Below are positions 46,506 to 60,404 of a stretch of DNA of 64,000 nt, piece after piece (position 1 is the stretch's first letter; every line of letters starts with the position of its first letter). The position numbers and the translations under genes were made by a program. The notes beneath the pieces are model-generated. The model was not told where the DNA came from. It saw nothing but the letters and a program-made list of their open reading frames with translations, and did no database searches. This DNA is from Neocallimastix lanati (nom. inval.) (lineage: Eukaryota > Neocallimastigomycota > Neocallimastigomycetes > Neocallimastigales > Neocallimastigaceae): assembly GCA_016946835.1 (NCBI GenBank), contig JACVTC010000151.1:1-64000 (forward strand). The letters run 5' to 3'.

Positions 46506-48125
46506 ATTTTAAAAATCAATATGTTATTATTCTAACAAAGAAAAAATATAAAATTTTGAACCATTTTTATATTAATATAATATAAAAAATTTTATTGTAT
46601 ATTATACTTTGAAAATGAAAAATAATTTTCTACTTTGAATTTTTTTATTCAATTTACTCTTTATATAAATTAATTTTCTTATGTTATTATTCATTAATTT
46701 TTATTTGAAATACATAAAAAATTTTTAAATATAAATAAATAAAATTAATATTTTTATAATCATATATCAAAATTATAAAATTTAATTACTAAAAACTTTT
46801 CAAATCTCTCTTATAAAGCTGCGTTAAACAAACATTTATTTATAACAATAATCATACTTAATATTTAAATAAAAATACATTTTAAACAGTTATTATAATT
46901 TCTTAATTAAATTTTGAATATTTTTTAATTTTACTTATATTCTTTTTATTATTATAAAAAAAAATATATATTTATTATTTTATTAATTTATTATTAATTT
47001 TGAATATTATTTTAATTTCTTGATAAAATTATGAATTTATCATATGCTTTACTATTATTAGTTAAATAATATTTTTATTTTTCAATAATTTATTCATTGT
47101 TTTTTAAATGTATGATTAATTATAAATTCTATATAAATTATATGTTACACATCTTATTATAAATATAATTTAATTTGAATGTGATTTATATTTATTTAAG
47201 TAAATCTATTTATTATAAAAACAATTAACTATTTTTTTCTTTTTAATAATATTAATAACATTAATTTCTTATTTTCAGATTCGCCTTTTAGTCAACATAA
47301 TTGTTATATTTTTTCTTTAATAAAAAATCAAAAATGAAAAGAGTCCAAACTATAAGTTTAAAATCTTATTATTTTAGTTCTAAATCATTTTTTTTGATTC
47401 AGCTAAAAAAGAGAAATATACAATTATACCTATATTAAAAATTTCTTTTATTAAAAAAAATATATATATAATATTGATATATTAATGTATATCTCAATCT
47501 TTCTTATTTTAACTAAAATGTTTTAAAATTATAATTTCTCATTTTCAATTTTGTTATTTTTTATTTTGAAAAAACCTGTTTACCAAAGATATCATCATTT
47601 AATTTTATTTTTTATTTTATAATGTTATCAATAATAATATATACAATAATAATATATATATTTATATATATTTATCTAATATATTTAACATTTTTTACTA
47701 ATTTTAATTATAAAATCCCATATTGTTAAATTAATTATTAATTTTATTAAAAATTTAAATATTAAAAACTAAGCATACTTTAAATATTAAATTATTTTAT
47801 TTTATTATTCATTATTTTAATATATTTTTTAACCAATCATTTTCTAATTATTTCAAATTATTATATATTTTTAACAGTATATAGTTTTAGTATATCTAAC
47901 ATATTAAATTATGTATATATATAATAAATATTTAATATACATATACATAATAATGAAAGATTCTTTATATAAAAATTTGATTAATATTATATTTTATATA
48001 GTTATTAAGGAAGTATTTGTATTTTCAAATGTCTATTCATTTAATAGTTCATTGAATATAATAAATAAAATAAATAATTAACTCATGTATATTTTCAACA
48101 TATGAAAAAATAAATAATAAATATT
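46506..48125. other. Gene-free AT-rich region
   Basis: I see nothing beyond AT-rich DNA and A/T runs. Confidence 0.6.
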
Positions 48126-48127
48126 TT

Positions 48128-48455
48128 TTATTGAAATAACGCTTTCAAAAATTGTGAGAGTTGCATTTCGCCAGGTTGCATTTCGACAAGTGGAGTATTG
48201 ATATAAATAAATGAATAAATAAATATTAATTCAAAATAATTTTTTTAAAATTGTTTTTATTCGATATTAATAATATTTAATTTTATTTATTGATTTATTT
48301 ATTTATTTATTTATTAATTTTCAATTTGGCAAAATGCAACTTGGCGAATTGCAATTTGGCGAAATGCCACATTTTTTAATACGCCACACATGCTTTCAAA
48401 AAAATTGGCGAAATGCAATTTGGCGAAATGCCCCACACCCTCAAAAATTGTTTAA
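48128..48455. repeat. Cluster of TGGCGAAATGCAA repeats in inverted arrangement
   Basis: Left: TTGCATTTCGCCA and TTGCATTTCGACA (48161-48187). Right: TTGGCAAAATGCAACTTGGC, then GAATTGCAATTTGGCGAAATGC (48326-48367), and ATTGGCGAAATGCAATTTGG followed by CGAAATGCC (48404-48432). The motif is GC-richer than everything around it and recurs seven times. GCTTTCAAAAA and CAAAAATTG also flank both sides. It resembles a decayed repeat element with dyad symmetry. No protein is implied. Confidence 0.7.
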
Positions 48456-48459
48456 ATTA

Positions 48460-49306
48460 TTCTCTTTTGTCATGTATACTAGTATTTCTATTATTTAAAA
48501 GTAAAATTACTATATTTTATATTATTTTATATTATTTTATATTATTTTATATTATTTTATATTATTTTATATTATTTTATATTTATATATTTATATATTC
48601 ATATATTTAACTTTTATGTTTAATTCCAATTAAACAATGAATATAACTCTATTATTTTATTATCTTATTATTATAATATATATTTTATATCTATTTTATA
48701 TTACATTGAATTTGTTAATATTAACAAATACATGATATTAATGTTTTTGTTAAAAATTTTAAAATTTTTATTTAACCTTTTTATTATATTTATAAATATT
48801 TTACATCAATATTGTTTTTTTAAATTTTCAAAAAAAAAAAAAAATAAAAATAAAAATAAAAATAAAAGATACTAAAATGATATAATTATGAATACCATTT
48901 TTTCATAAAATTGTAAAAGTGATATATATAATAAAAAAAAAAATGAACGAACAAAGAATATTATATTATAAACAAGATTGAATTATATATATATTAGATA
49001 ATTATATAAAATTATTATTATTATTACATAATTATTATTTTTTCTGTTTATTTTTATATTTATATAAAAATTCTAAATTAAATTCAAATCATTGAAAAAC
49101 TCTATTTTGAAAATCATACTCTAATAAAAAACAATATAATATATTTATTATATTGTTTATTTTACAAATGTTGATTTTTTTTTACTTTTGGTTTAGGTTC
49201 ATATTTTAGTATTAATATAATAATTTTTTAATAGAACATGTATTTTTAAAATAAAGTTTGTTCATAAAGTATGTTTTAAAATTTAAAATTAATTTTAATT
49301 AACTTG

Positions 49307-49337
<31 letters not shown>

Positions 49338-50333
49338 TAAAACCATTCATTATATCAATTTCCGAAAATACAATTTTTAAATTAGAAGTATGTACATATA
49401 TAATAAAATAATATTAATAACAACTATATATTTAAATTATTATTATAATATGGCTTTACTAAATATATATAATTAATATTATGTATATTCTTTTTTATTT
49501 TAAAGAAAAATAATGAAGAGGAACTATATAATATGCTAATGAGGATAAGGAAAAGAAGAAAAATAATATGATAATGAGAATGATAAAATTTATAATGACA
49601 AATATAAGGAGAAAAATATTTTTTTTGATATGAAAAAAGATAATGAAAATGAAAAAAAAAGTCAATATATTGAGTAAAATGAATAAGAAGAAAATGAAGA
49701 AGGTTATAAATAGGTAGTAGGAGGTGATCAAAGATTAAATGTTGATTAAGTAAATGAAAATGAAGATGTAAGAAGAAAATAGCTAATTATTATGAAAGTG
49801 TCTTTGAAAAATTATAATTTTTTTGTAGGTTTTAAATATAAAAATTGAAGAGAATATAAATTTTAATTACAGTAATTACTATTATTTTTAATAATTGGAC
49901 ATTAAATATTTTAATTTTTTATAACATTAACTAATATTTATTATCATTAATCTTTAAAATAATAAAATGAAGATTTAAAAAATTTATTAAATAATTCCTA
50001 ATATTTATAGATGAAAATAAAAAAATTTGTAAAAAATTTTTAAAGGAACTAATTAACAAAAGAAAAGTCTTATTAGTATTAATTGAAAAACTATACAAAT
50101 TAAAAATAAAAAATTATTTATTATGTCATTTGACTTAATCCAATTTATAAGAGAAAAGGTTATGATAATTTTATATAAATAATATTTTAAATAATTAAAA
50201 TTTTTATGAATTGACCAATAAAATATAATTTTTATTTCAATAAATTTATTATTTCTACCAAATAATTATAATGAATAAATAAATATTATACTACAAATGC
50301 GGTAATTTCAGCATTATAATTAAAATATATTTA

Positions 50334-50398
<65 letters not shown>

Positions 50399-51895
50399 TA
50401 GCAATAATAATAATGATAATAATAATAATAATTAATAATAATTAATAATAATTAATAATAATTAATAATAACAATTAATAATAATTTTTTAAAAATGATT
50501 TTTTAAATATAATATTTTTATTTTATATATAAATTTACTACTATAAAAATTATAAATTTATATCCATAATATATATCTAAATGAAATAATTCATAAAAAA
50601 TAAAAAAAAGTATTTATTTATTTGTAAAATTATGTTTCTTCTCTCAAAATATTGAGAATTAATATTTGCTAATAAAATTATCGAAGATATTAATAAATTA
50701 AATAAGGAATTTATTTATAAGAAGAATTAATAAATTAGTATTTTATTTTTTATTCTACAATTATCACTAAAAATTGATTTAAAGTTCTATAATTATGAAA
50801 AATAATTTATTATATCTAGTTTTGATATTAATTTATATATATGTATATAATTTATATATAATTAAAATATTGATTTATCATATATTAAAAAAGTCCTCCA
50901 TAAGATTTGATAAATATTTATTATTATTTATTTTTGTAATTTATATTGAAAAAATTTTTTTTGTATCATCTAAATAATTATTTGATGAAATAATTTTTGT
51001 TATTTTTTAAAGTTTAATATAATAAATTAAAAATTAATTTATTTATGTTTTAATACGTCATAATACAATCTATAATGATTATTAATTTTAATGTACATTT
51101 TTTTATTAATAAAAAAATATATAAAAATATAAAAAAAAGTATATTAACAGTATATGAATTTATTTATTTATTATTTTATATTTAATAAGATTCATAATAA
51201 TAAAACATTTAATACTTTTAAATACTTTTAAATAATGTCATTTTTCTATTAAATATAAATATATAATTATTATAATGTGGAAAAACAATTTATTTATTTA
51301 GAAAAAGTTTTTGCCGTTTTTTTTTTTTTTAAGGTATTTAAACAATTGTAATCTTTTTATTAACTCTTAATTAAAAATATATTAAAAAATATATTCTTTA
51401 AAATATTCTACCTTACACAAATATTAAATAAAAAATACATTTTTTTTTTGTTTTAAAAATATAAAAATAAAACTTTTTTCTACAAATTGAAAAATTTAAG
51501 GTATTTTGAAATAAATTTTGAAGTATTATAATTAAAAATATATATATGTATATAGCTAGTTATAACGTATATATCTAATAAAGATTATTTATAAAAGATT
51601 TGAAGAAATTTCTATTGTAAAAGGCGTTTTATCAATATATAAAAAATAAATATTAACATATTTATTATATTACGCCAAAACTACATATTTAATTCAGTAA
51701 TAAAAAATAATTAAAAATTTCAATTTTTAAACAAAATTATAATATATATATTTTTATATTTAAGAAAGAGTAAGTTGTTGTTTAATATACTATTTTATAT
51801 TATATAAATAAAAAATAAATTAAATCAAAAATTTTAAATTAATAAAATTGAAATTTTGTTTTAAAATTATTAACTCTAATAAAAAAGATTTAGTA
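48460..51895. other. Gene-free region before the expansin gene
   Basis: Contains TTTTATATTA tandems (48515-48590), a GA-rich stretch at 49500-49790 reading as broken charged peptides (perhaps remnant coding DNA), AAT/TAATAATTAA tandems at 50336-50485, and AT-rich sequence. The last few hundred bases should hold the expansin promoter; no element can be named. Confidence 0.55.
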
Positions 51896-53731
51896 ATGAA
51901 ATTCATAAACACATTATTTGTAAATAGTTTATTATTATGTTTTGCCAATTGTGGTGTTATTAAAAGGAGTACTGGTAATATTAGTGATTTTTCATCATAT
52001 TCAGGTATTTCTGAACTTATCCAAGCTAATAAAGCTACTTTTCAAGGTATTTTTAAAGATGGTCCAATTTACTCAGGAGAAGGTACTGCATATGGTAATG
52101 CAACTAATGGTGGTAATTGTTTATTCCCAAAAGAGGAATATTACAAGGATATGATGTATGCTGCTTTAAATCATGATCAATATATTAATGATTTAGGTAA
52201 ATATAAATAGAAAATGATAATATAAAAATCGTAATTAGAAAAGAACTGATAATATCAAAATAGTGAATATATAAAATAATTTATATAATTTTTACTTTCA
52301 AATTATTTAAGATTTGTTATTCTTATTATATTAAATTAATATAATATAAATAATTATATATATATATGTATTATAATGTAATTAGGTTGTGGTGCTTGCG
52401 CTTTAGTTGTTTCAACTAGTAATCCATATAAACCAATTCGTATTCGTGTTATTGATCAATGCCCTGAATGTAAACATGGTGATCTTGATTTCAGTGATAA
52501 GGCTTATAAGGCATTAACTAATCAATCCCCTGGTAGAGTTAAGATTACATGGGCACTTATTCCATGTGATATTCCTGTTCAGGAGTATCCAGCTTTAGTT
52601 AGTCCAGGATCAGATATAAAATTCCAATTTAAGACAGGTAGCTCTGCTACATGGACTGAAATTCAAGTATTTAATACTAGATACCCTGTTGCAAAGTTTG
52701 AAGCAAAGGTAAATGGTAATTTTATTGAGTTGAAGCGTCGTGATTATAATTATTGGTCTAATGGAGCTGGTCTTGGAGCTGGCCCATTTGATTTCCGTGT
52801 TACTTTAGCTGATGGCTCTGTAATTGATGCTACTGGTGTTGAATTTGCTGTTCAAGGTAGTGATGAAGATAATATTTTTGCTTCTGGTAAACAAACTGTT
52901 AGTGGTGGTACTAAGAGTTCAGGAGGAAATAATCAAAGCAACAATAATAACAACAATAATAATAATATTCCACAAGCTCCAACAAATAACCCTTCAACAC
53001 AAGAAATCTCTCCTTCAAATGCCAAAACTATTCCTGTGATTAAAACCAAAACAATCCCACCTAATTTAGGAGATAATGGTAATAATAACAATATTCCCGT
53101 TAAAACTATTCCTCCAAAAACTATACCAACAAAAACTATTCCTGTGAATATAGGAAATAATAACAATAATAATGGTAAGACAATTCCTCAAAATTCAAAA
53201 GTTCCAAGTGCAAAAACAATTCCACCAGAGGCATTAACAACAAAAGCAGTACCAGGTTCATCAGGTAATACACCATCTAAAACTATACCATCTGTTGCTA
53301 AAACAACAAAAGCTCTTCCAAAATCTAAAACAATTCCACCAAAGGCTTTAACAACAAAAGCAATACCAAGTTCCTCAAATAATACACCATCTAAAACTAT
53401 ACCACCAGTGAGCACACCTTCTGCGACTTCTAAACCAAATACTAATACTAATAATAATTCTAATAAAAATAATCCATGGGGTAACACGTGGGGAAAAAAT
53501 AATGATCCTTGGAAATGGAATCCATGGGGTTATTGGGGTTATGGTAATAAATCCAAAAACGGTGGTTTTCCAAATCCATGGGGAATGTGGGGTTTTGGAA
53601 ATTGGAACTGGAAGAAAGGATGGAATAAATCTAAATCTTCAACTAATGCACCAACTAATACACCAACTAGTGATGCAGTTGCATCTGATAAATCAAAAAA
53701 TAACAATTGGTGGATAAAAAACCAATGGTAA
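51896..53731 (+). CDS. Secreted bacterial-type expansin (EXLX-like) with K-T-I-P linker and Trp-rich tail
   Basis: Two exons, 51896-52196 and 52386-53731 (GTAAAT..TTAG intron of 189 nt), 548 residues. I chose the second of two in-frame ATGs (the first is 51848) because it places the hydrophobic signal peptide FINTLFVNSLLLCFANC at the N-terminus. A double-psi beta-barrel domain (about 45-150) has GTAYGNATNGGNC, GCGACALVV and IRVIDQCPECKHGDLDFS, keeping the acidic residues typical of expansins. A CBM63-like domain (about 165-265) has FKTGSSATWTEIQVFNTRYP and RRDYNYWSNGAGLGAGPF. Expansins loosen cellulose networks without hydrolysis. Then comes an Asn tract, a region of about 120 residues rich in KTIPPK/TKAIP repeats (about 310-430), and a tail with 14 Trp (NPWGNTWG, NPWGYWGYG, NPWGMWGFGNWNW). 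No dockerin is present, so it is probably secreted free or wall-bound. Confidence 0.92.
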
Positions 53732-54753
53732 TCAAATAATATATTAAAATAAAAAAATAATAAAAAGAAAAATATTTATTTATTTATTATTTTTTTTTTT
53801 ATTTTACTTGATTTTATTTAGTTTTTATTAATTTATATTAGTATTTTTTTTTTAGTAAAAAATTGAAAATGTTTATAAATACTGAATTATATATATAATA
53901 TGGAATAATAATAATAATAATAACAGATATATGTATAAAATATTACAATATTATTAGTATTAATTATATTTGTAATATAATAAAAGCTAAAAATACAAAT
54001 GATATAATTTTAAATGTATATATTTAAAATTTGTACTTTTTTTTTTGTTTTCTTTTTTTTTGATATTTTACAAAATAATTAATATTAAATCATTAAACTG
54101 TATATCAGAAATAATATTATTAGTAATTTAAATAAAATGTATTAAAAAAAAAAACTTTTAAAATTAATAAAATTTACATTATGTACTTCAGCATTATTTA
54201 TAATTTTATAATATTATTATTCTAATTGTTAAAATGAAATAAAATGAAAGGAGATGAAATAGAATTATTTAAAAAAAAAAATTTAAAATTAATGTGAAAA
54301 TCAGACAACTACTAAATAATAAATAAAATAAAAATTTAATAGATTTTATATATTTAATCATAATAAAAATATTACTTGAAATATTAAATATTTTTTATTT
54401 TCTAAATTATTACACTAATTTTCTTTTATGTAATTCATATAATAATAATAATAAAAAAAAAAAAAAAATAAAAAAAAATAAATAAATAAATAGAAAATAA
54501 AAAATATAAAAAGAAATACTAAAATTAAAAATATTTTCCTTTTTGCTTTCTATTAATTGTATTATTTTTATTTTATTAAAAATGATTTTATTATTATCAA
54601 TATTTTTATAACTAATTATTTAAAATTATAATAATAAATATTAATAAATATTATAGTTTAGTGTTGGAAAATTTAAATAATTTAGGTATTATATTATTAA
54701 ATTATTATTTATTTATTTAAATTCGATTTTAATTGCATTTATTAAATAGTTCC

Positions 54754-54798
<45 letters not shown>

Positions 54799-54848
54799 TT
54801 TTTTATTTTATTTTATTTTATTTTATTTTATTTTATTATTATTTTTTT
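53732..54848. other. Convergent intergenic region
   Basis: Lies between the 3' ends of the expansin (+) and PLK4-like (-) genes. AT-rich, with ATT tandems at 54763-54781 and TTTTA tandems at 54800-54840. No gene is seen. Confidence 0.65.
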
Positions 54849-55730
54849 TTAATTAGAATTTTCTTTCATTAATTCTCTAAATTTAAATATATAGGAAAGC
54901 TTTTGTTTTATATCTTTTGGTATAGGTTGATCCAAGTAATAACTAAAATTTTATATTTATTTAAAAATAAAATAATGAAAATTTAAGAATTTTAAATATT
55001 CAACAAATATATATAAAATTATATAATTTTAATAATTAATTTTTTTTAAAAATATATATATATATATATTAAATTAATCTTACATTATATGCTTTTTATA
55101 ATTTGAATCTTGATAATTAAGATATTGCAATTGATTTGGTTTTCGAGATTCTAAAATAATGTTTGTACCATCAACGAAAAATATTGAAAACTTACCATAA
55201 GTTTTAATACACCATCCTACTTTTGGAATAAATGTAGTCATATTATTTGAAGAAACTGCATTAGCTGGAGACGAGGAAACCGATAGTGATTCACTAGGTT
55301 GACTTTTATTATTTGCTGTAATAGAAGATGTAGTTGCTGTTGTAGTAGTATTTGTTGAATGATAAGTTATAGGAGAAGAATTTCTTTTTGATAAAGTTTG
55401 TGATGTATCTGGTGATGAATTATCTATTAATTTTGAAAAACCTAAATTATTTATTTATATTGATTAAACATTAAATTAATAAATATATAAATAAATAATT
55501 TTTAATAATTAATTGATAGTTATATGATTATATTTTTATTTATTTATTTTTAATGTACCATTATTATCCTTATTTATATTGATTTCATTAATTGAAGCTA
55601 ATATTTCAGTATTGGAATAAAGATTTGTGAACAAGTTCTTTTTTGTATTTAAATTCATTTCAGAATGTACCTTACGTAAACCATCAGAATCTATTTTAAT
55701 ATATATAATTTTATAATTTTATAATTTTAT

Positions 55731-55781
<51 letters not shown>

Positions 55782-58700
55782 AGAAAACAATATTAGTCAT
55801 ATAAAATTTTATATTATTTAAATTATTTAATTATACTAACATTGATTTAATTTTGCATTTTTTGTTGAATTTGATTGAATTAACGCCGAAGTATTATATG
55901 AATAAAGATTATTACTATTGATAGTATTAAAATTATTATTATTATTATTGTTAAATGGAGATTGATTTATAGAGATTGAACTTGTATTAAATAAAGTCGT
56001 TGATTGAACACTATTCGTATTATTATCTGTTGAATAGCTATCTAATTTTTTAATTGTACCACTTGAACTATTCCTTTTATTTTGATAACCTAATATTATT
56101 TTTATAATTTATTATTATATTAATCATAATAATTTTAAAATATAATATAAAGTTTATAAATATATTAAAATATTAATCCTATTATAAATATATATTATTT
56201 TTATTAACTTACCATTTGTTGATTGATTTATATTTAAATTATTTACTAAAGATGAAGAGGAAACAATACCTTCAAGTTCTTCATTTAAAATTTTGGAAGT
56301 GAAGTTCTTTGAATTTAATAAGGAATTACGAGATAGTATATTATTTGAGGGTATTGAATTACTACTATTACTTTTATTATTTGTGATATTGGTTATTAAA
56401 TTTTCATCCTCTTCATCAACTTTTTTATCATCTATTACTTTACATTTAACAATTAAAGGATATTTTATAATATTTTTATTATTCTGAAATGAAATACATT
56501 GCCTTAGGCAAACTTGGAAATGTTTAATAATTGGGAAAATTATAGATGTAAAATTAGCATAAATATAATCTAATAATTTTTCGGAAATTAAATAGGAAGA
56601 TTCGAAGTTTGTCATTGGAATCTTTATTGGAAGAACATTATTTTCAATGGCATCAACATTAATATCTTTCATATAATTTTGATCTTTTAAATATTTAACA
56701 GGTAAATTAATTTCAATAGCTTGATGAAAAATACGTAAATTTAGTTTAATATCATTATAAAAACGCATTTCAAAATCAGGATAAGGTTGATTTTCCATTA
56801 ATAAACATTGCGCTTGTGGTGAATAAAATATTATTTTTGGAGTTTTGGATCGAATATACTGAATTATTTTTGATATTGCTGAATAAATTGAATATAATGA
56901 TGAAGGCAAATTTCCAAAAACATATGTTGTTTTTGGTGCCGATGATTTTAATATATTTTCACCAGTTTCTGTTTCAGAAAATAAGTCTTTATTATATACG
57001 AAAATCTTAAAAAATAAATAGATAATGATAAAAATAAAAAATATAAAAAATAAAAAAAAAAATTAAAAATTTTAAATTATTATTATTATTTTATTTATTT
57101 ATTTATTTATTATTATTATTATTGTCTATTTATTAATTCATTATTTTAGAGTTACCTTTTCACCTTTTCCATTTATAATTAAGACATAATTATCTTTTGT
57201 AAAACGAACAAAAACATGTCCACTTTTTAAAATTTCCAATTTTCCTGCTTTAAATGAAACTTTACATGGTTTTAATCTATCTGTTGATATCATTACATAT
57301 TCTTCATCATTTTTAATAGTTTCTGGAGATGTTGAAGTAGAATGATTAATTTTTGTTAATGATAGTGAACGTTGTCGTTTCAAATCTGAATCTACATATT
57401 TATTATCAATATTATCTGTTACAGTTTGGGTGAAATCATGAATATCTTTTAATATCATATTTGAACATTCTTTATTTATTTCAGCCAAAGGTAAATTTAG
57501 TTGTGTATTAAAATTGGATAGTATTTTTTGTTCTTTGCTATGTGAATGCAAATCTTTATTATAATTGGAAGTAGTGTTTATTGCTGTTGTAGTAGAAGTA
57601 GTATTTACTGTAGTTGCTGAAGGAGTATTTAATGATGTTGGAGTTGATGAAGTAGTATTAGGTTTATAACTATGTTTATTTTCATTAAAATCAAAATCAA
57701 TATGGTGACTAGATTTTGATATTGGATAACTTTTATATTTTTGATTATGACTGTGACTATGAATATCAAAAATATTTGCAGAATTTTTTAAATCATTTAA
57801 ATTATGTACACCATTTATATTATTTATATTATTTATATTATTTATATTATTTATATTATTTATATTATTTATATTATTATTGCTACTATTAGTACTACTA
57901 TTAATAAGTTTATTTTTTATATTTGATTTATTATCATCTATTTCATTTTCTTCTGTTTTTCTATTATTATATGAAGTATTATAATTTAATATTTTTTCCT
58001 TATTAACAACAGACGATGAAATATTTGTGGTATCATGATTAAAACAGAGATTTCTATTCATATCATTATTGATATATTGATCAATAAGTTTGCCATTATT
58101 TCCATTTAAATTATCTTTGTTTGGAAGAAGTTTAGTATTACTGTATAACCCAGGATGATTATCACTATTATTATTAATATTATTATTATTAATAATATTA
58201 TTATTATCATGATAACCTTGATAAGGCAAAATGTTATTTTGTTCAGAATTATCAATATTTTCATTATGATTTTTATTTATCTTGTTATTATTAGGCATAA
58301 AACCTATTTTATTATCTTGAATATGATTCTTCTCTAAATTTTTAATGTTTTTTGAAATTTCTTGATATTTATTATCTTTACTATTTTCATTTTGTTCTTT
58401 ATTATACATATCACCTAACATTTTATTATGTAATTTCATTGAAAGATCTGCCAATATTTTGCTACTTTCATTTGTTGTATTCAATATTGGTAGTAATGGT
58501 TTTGATGGTTTACCCGTTTTAAAAAACAAATGATCTAATATATTATCTAATGCTACACGTTTCGTTGGATCCTTTATAAAATTAAAAAAAAAAAAAAAAT
58601 AAATTGTGAATTAGTAAAGTATTAATAAAAATAAAATAAAATAAAATAAAAAAAAAATAAAATAAATAGTGAAGTAATATAAAAGAGTAAAGTATTAATA

Positions 58701-60404
58701 AAAATAAAATAAAATTAAATAAAATAATATAAATAGTGAAGTAATATAAAAGAGGAAAGTATTAATAAAAATAAAATAAAATAAAATAAATAGTGAAGTA
58801 ATAAAAAAGAGTAAAGTATTAATAAAAATAAAATAAATTAAAAATAAATTAATTTAATAAATCTTTTATTCTAAATGTATTATAATAAAATAAATTTTGG
58901 TTTATTTTATTTACTTTTTGTAACAATTTATCTATTAAATCTGCAGCAGTTACTGATACATAACTTGGTATTTCATAAGAAACATTTATAACTTTTTCTA
59001 AGGTTTTCGGTATTTCTTTACACTTAAATTTATAAACATATATATAGAATTAATAAATCATTTTTTGTTTTACATGTCTATTTCTATTCTAATATATTTA
59101 ATATTAATATATAGTTATAATAATTAAAATTACTTCAAATGGAGGTTTTCCTGTTAATAAAGTTACAAATAAACATCCAATCGACCATATATCTGTTGGT
59201 AAACTATATGGTTGACGCTGTATAATTTCACTTATTTGATATGTTTAATAATAAATAATAAATAATTATAATAATAATAATAAAACGGAATTTGTTGTTA
59301 AAAAAAAATAATAAAATTATAATAAAAATAAAAATAAGCATTTAAAATAATTTTTAAAAATTTCACAATCTTATTTTTTAATCTTACGGTGCTATATAAT
59401 TTGGTGTACCACATAATGTATATTGCTCACTATTTGATTCATTCAATTGAGTTGCTAATCCAAAATCACCAATTTTCTTTATAGATTTAATTTTTATAAT
59501 AATGATTTATATATGAATATATAAATAATTGCATATTAAATATTGAGGTATAAAATTATATATATATATTTAAATCTATATACCAATTTATAATCAGTTG
59601 TTAAAAATAGATTAGATAATTTTAAATCTCTATGTAATATTCCACGATGATGTAAATATTGAACACCTTTTACTAACTGTTCCATTACGTTTTTTACTTC
59701 TTCTTCTGGTAATTTATGACGTTTTTGTAAATATTTATAAAGTTCCCCATTTTCACAATATTCCATAATTAAATATACATAATCATTTGTTTCCGAAAAA
59801 TTATACAAACGTAATATTGAAGGATGATTTAGTTGATATTGAATTTCTATTTCATTTCTTATTCTTTTTACCATCTTTTGTGCATTAATTTTTTTAACAT
59901 TTATCTGAAGATTAATTTTTTTTTTTTTAAATAATTAAAAAAAAAAAAAAAAAAAAATAATATTTTCAGTTTAATTATAAATTTCAATTTTTTTTTTTTT
60001 TTTTATTTATTTATATCATATATAAATAATCATTATTACTCTTTTAATGGCAACAACTTCACCAAAAGATTTTTCATTTAAACTAACTGCTTTAAAAACT
60101 TCACCAAATGCACCTTTTCCTAATAAAGGACCAAAACGATAGTCCTAATTAATTATTTTTTTAATATTAAATTATTAATAAAGAAAAAAAGAAAAATACA
60201 CATTTTTTTTTAACCTTTTATATATATATTCTTTCTAAAAAAAAATACCTTTATTTCTTTTGAAAAATGATTTATATCTATTTCTTTTCCATTTGATGAA
60301 TTTGAATTAGAAAGAGAATTTATATTCTGATATTGATGATTTAATTTATTTATTATGTTATTTTTCTGAATGAAATCATTTTTATCATATATATTATATT
60401 GCAT
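54849..60404 (-). CDS. PLK4: PLK4-like polo kinase (centriole duplication kinase), 12 exons
   Basis: Exons: 60404-60249, 60144-60040, 59904-59584, 59476-59388, 59230-59134, 59022-58915, 58571-57156, 57005-56213, 56089-55841, 55690-55559, 55441-55084, 54942-54849; 3918 nt, 1305 residues, all in phase. The kinase domain (53-312) has [12 protein letters not shown] (Lys86), [18 protein letters not shown] (178-185), DFG (198-200), activation loop [13 protein letters not shown] and [18 protein letters not shown] Ser/Asn-rich linker of about 400 residues follows. [20 protein letters not shown] opens a cryptic polo-box pair (about 715-960), and a last polo box ends the protein (about 1231-1305: [17 protein letters not shown]). 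Three polo-box units and [16 protein letters not shown] match PLK4 rather than PLK1. It should control basal-body assembly for flagellated zoospores. Confidence 0.88.
58605..58855 (-). repeat. AT minisatellite inside a PLK4 intron
   Basis: Four tandem units of AAATAGTGAAGTAATATAAA plus AGAGTAAAGTATTAATAAAA (about 60 bp each) fill most of the 343-bp intron between 58571 and 58915. The reverse complement is the TTTACTCTTTTATACTACTT plus CACTATTTA motif of the array at 45950-46505. Confidence 0.85.

Noticed and set aside
49495-49790. GA-rich stretch as a coding gene
   Set aside because: Short charged peptides interrupted by stops in every frame; at most a remnant.
53188-53487. 99-codon minus-strand frame within the expansin gene
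   Set aside because: Mirror of the KTIPPK repeat coding sequence; hydrophobic repeat arises from antisense reading.
56154-60404. Two or three separate genes (kinase, polo-box protein, Ser-rich protein)
   Set aside because: All exon junctions keep phase and the domain order equals PLK4, so one gene is simpler.
57141-60404. PLK1-type polo kinase
   Set aside because: The [16 protein letters not shown] region, cryptic polo-box pair and a third C-terminal polo box fit PLK4 better.
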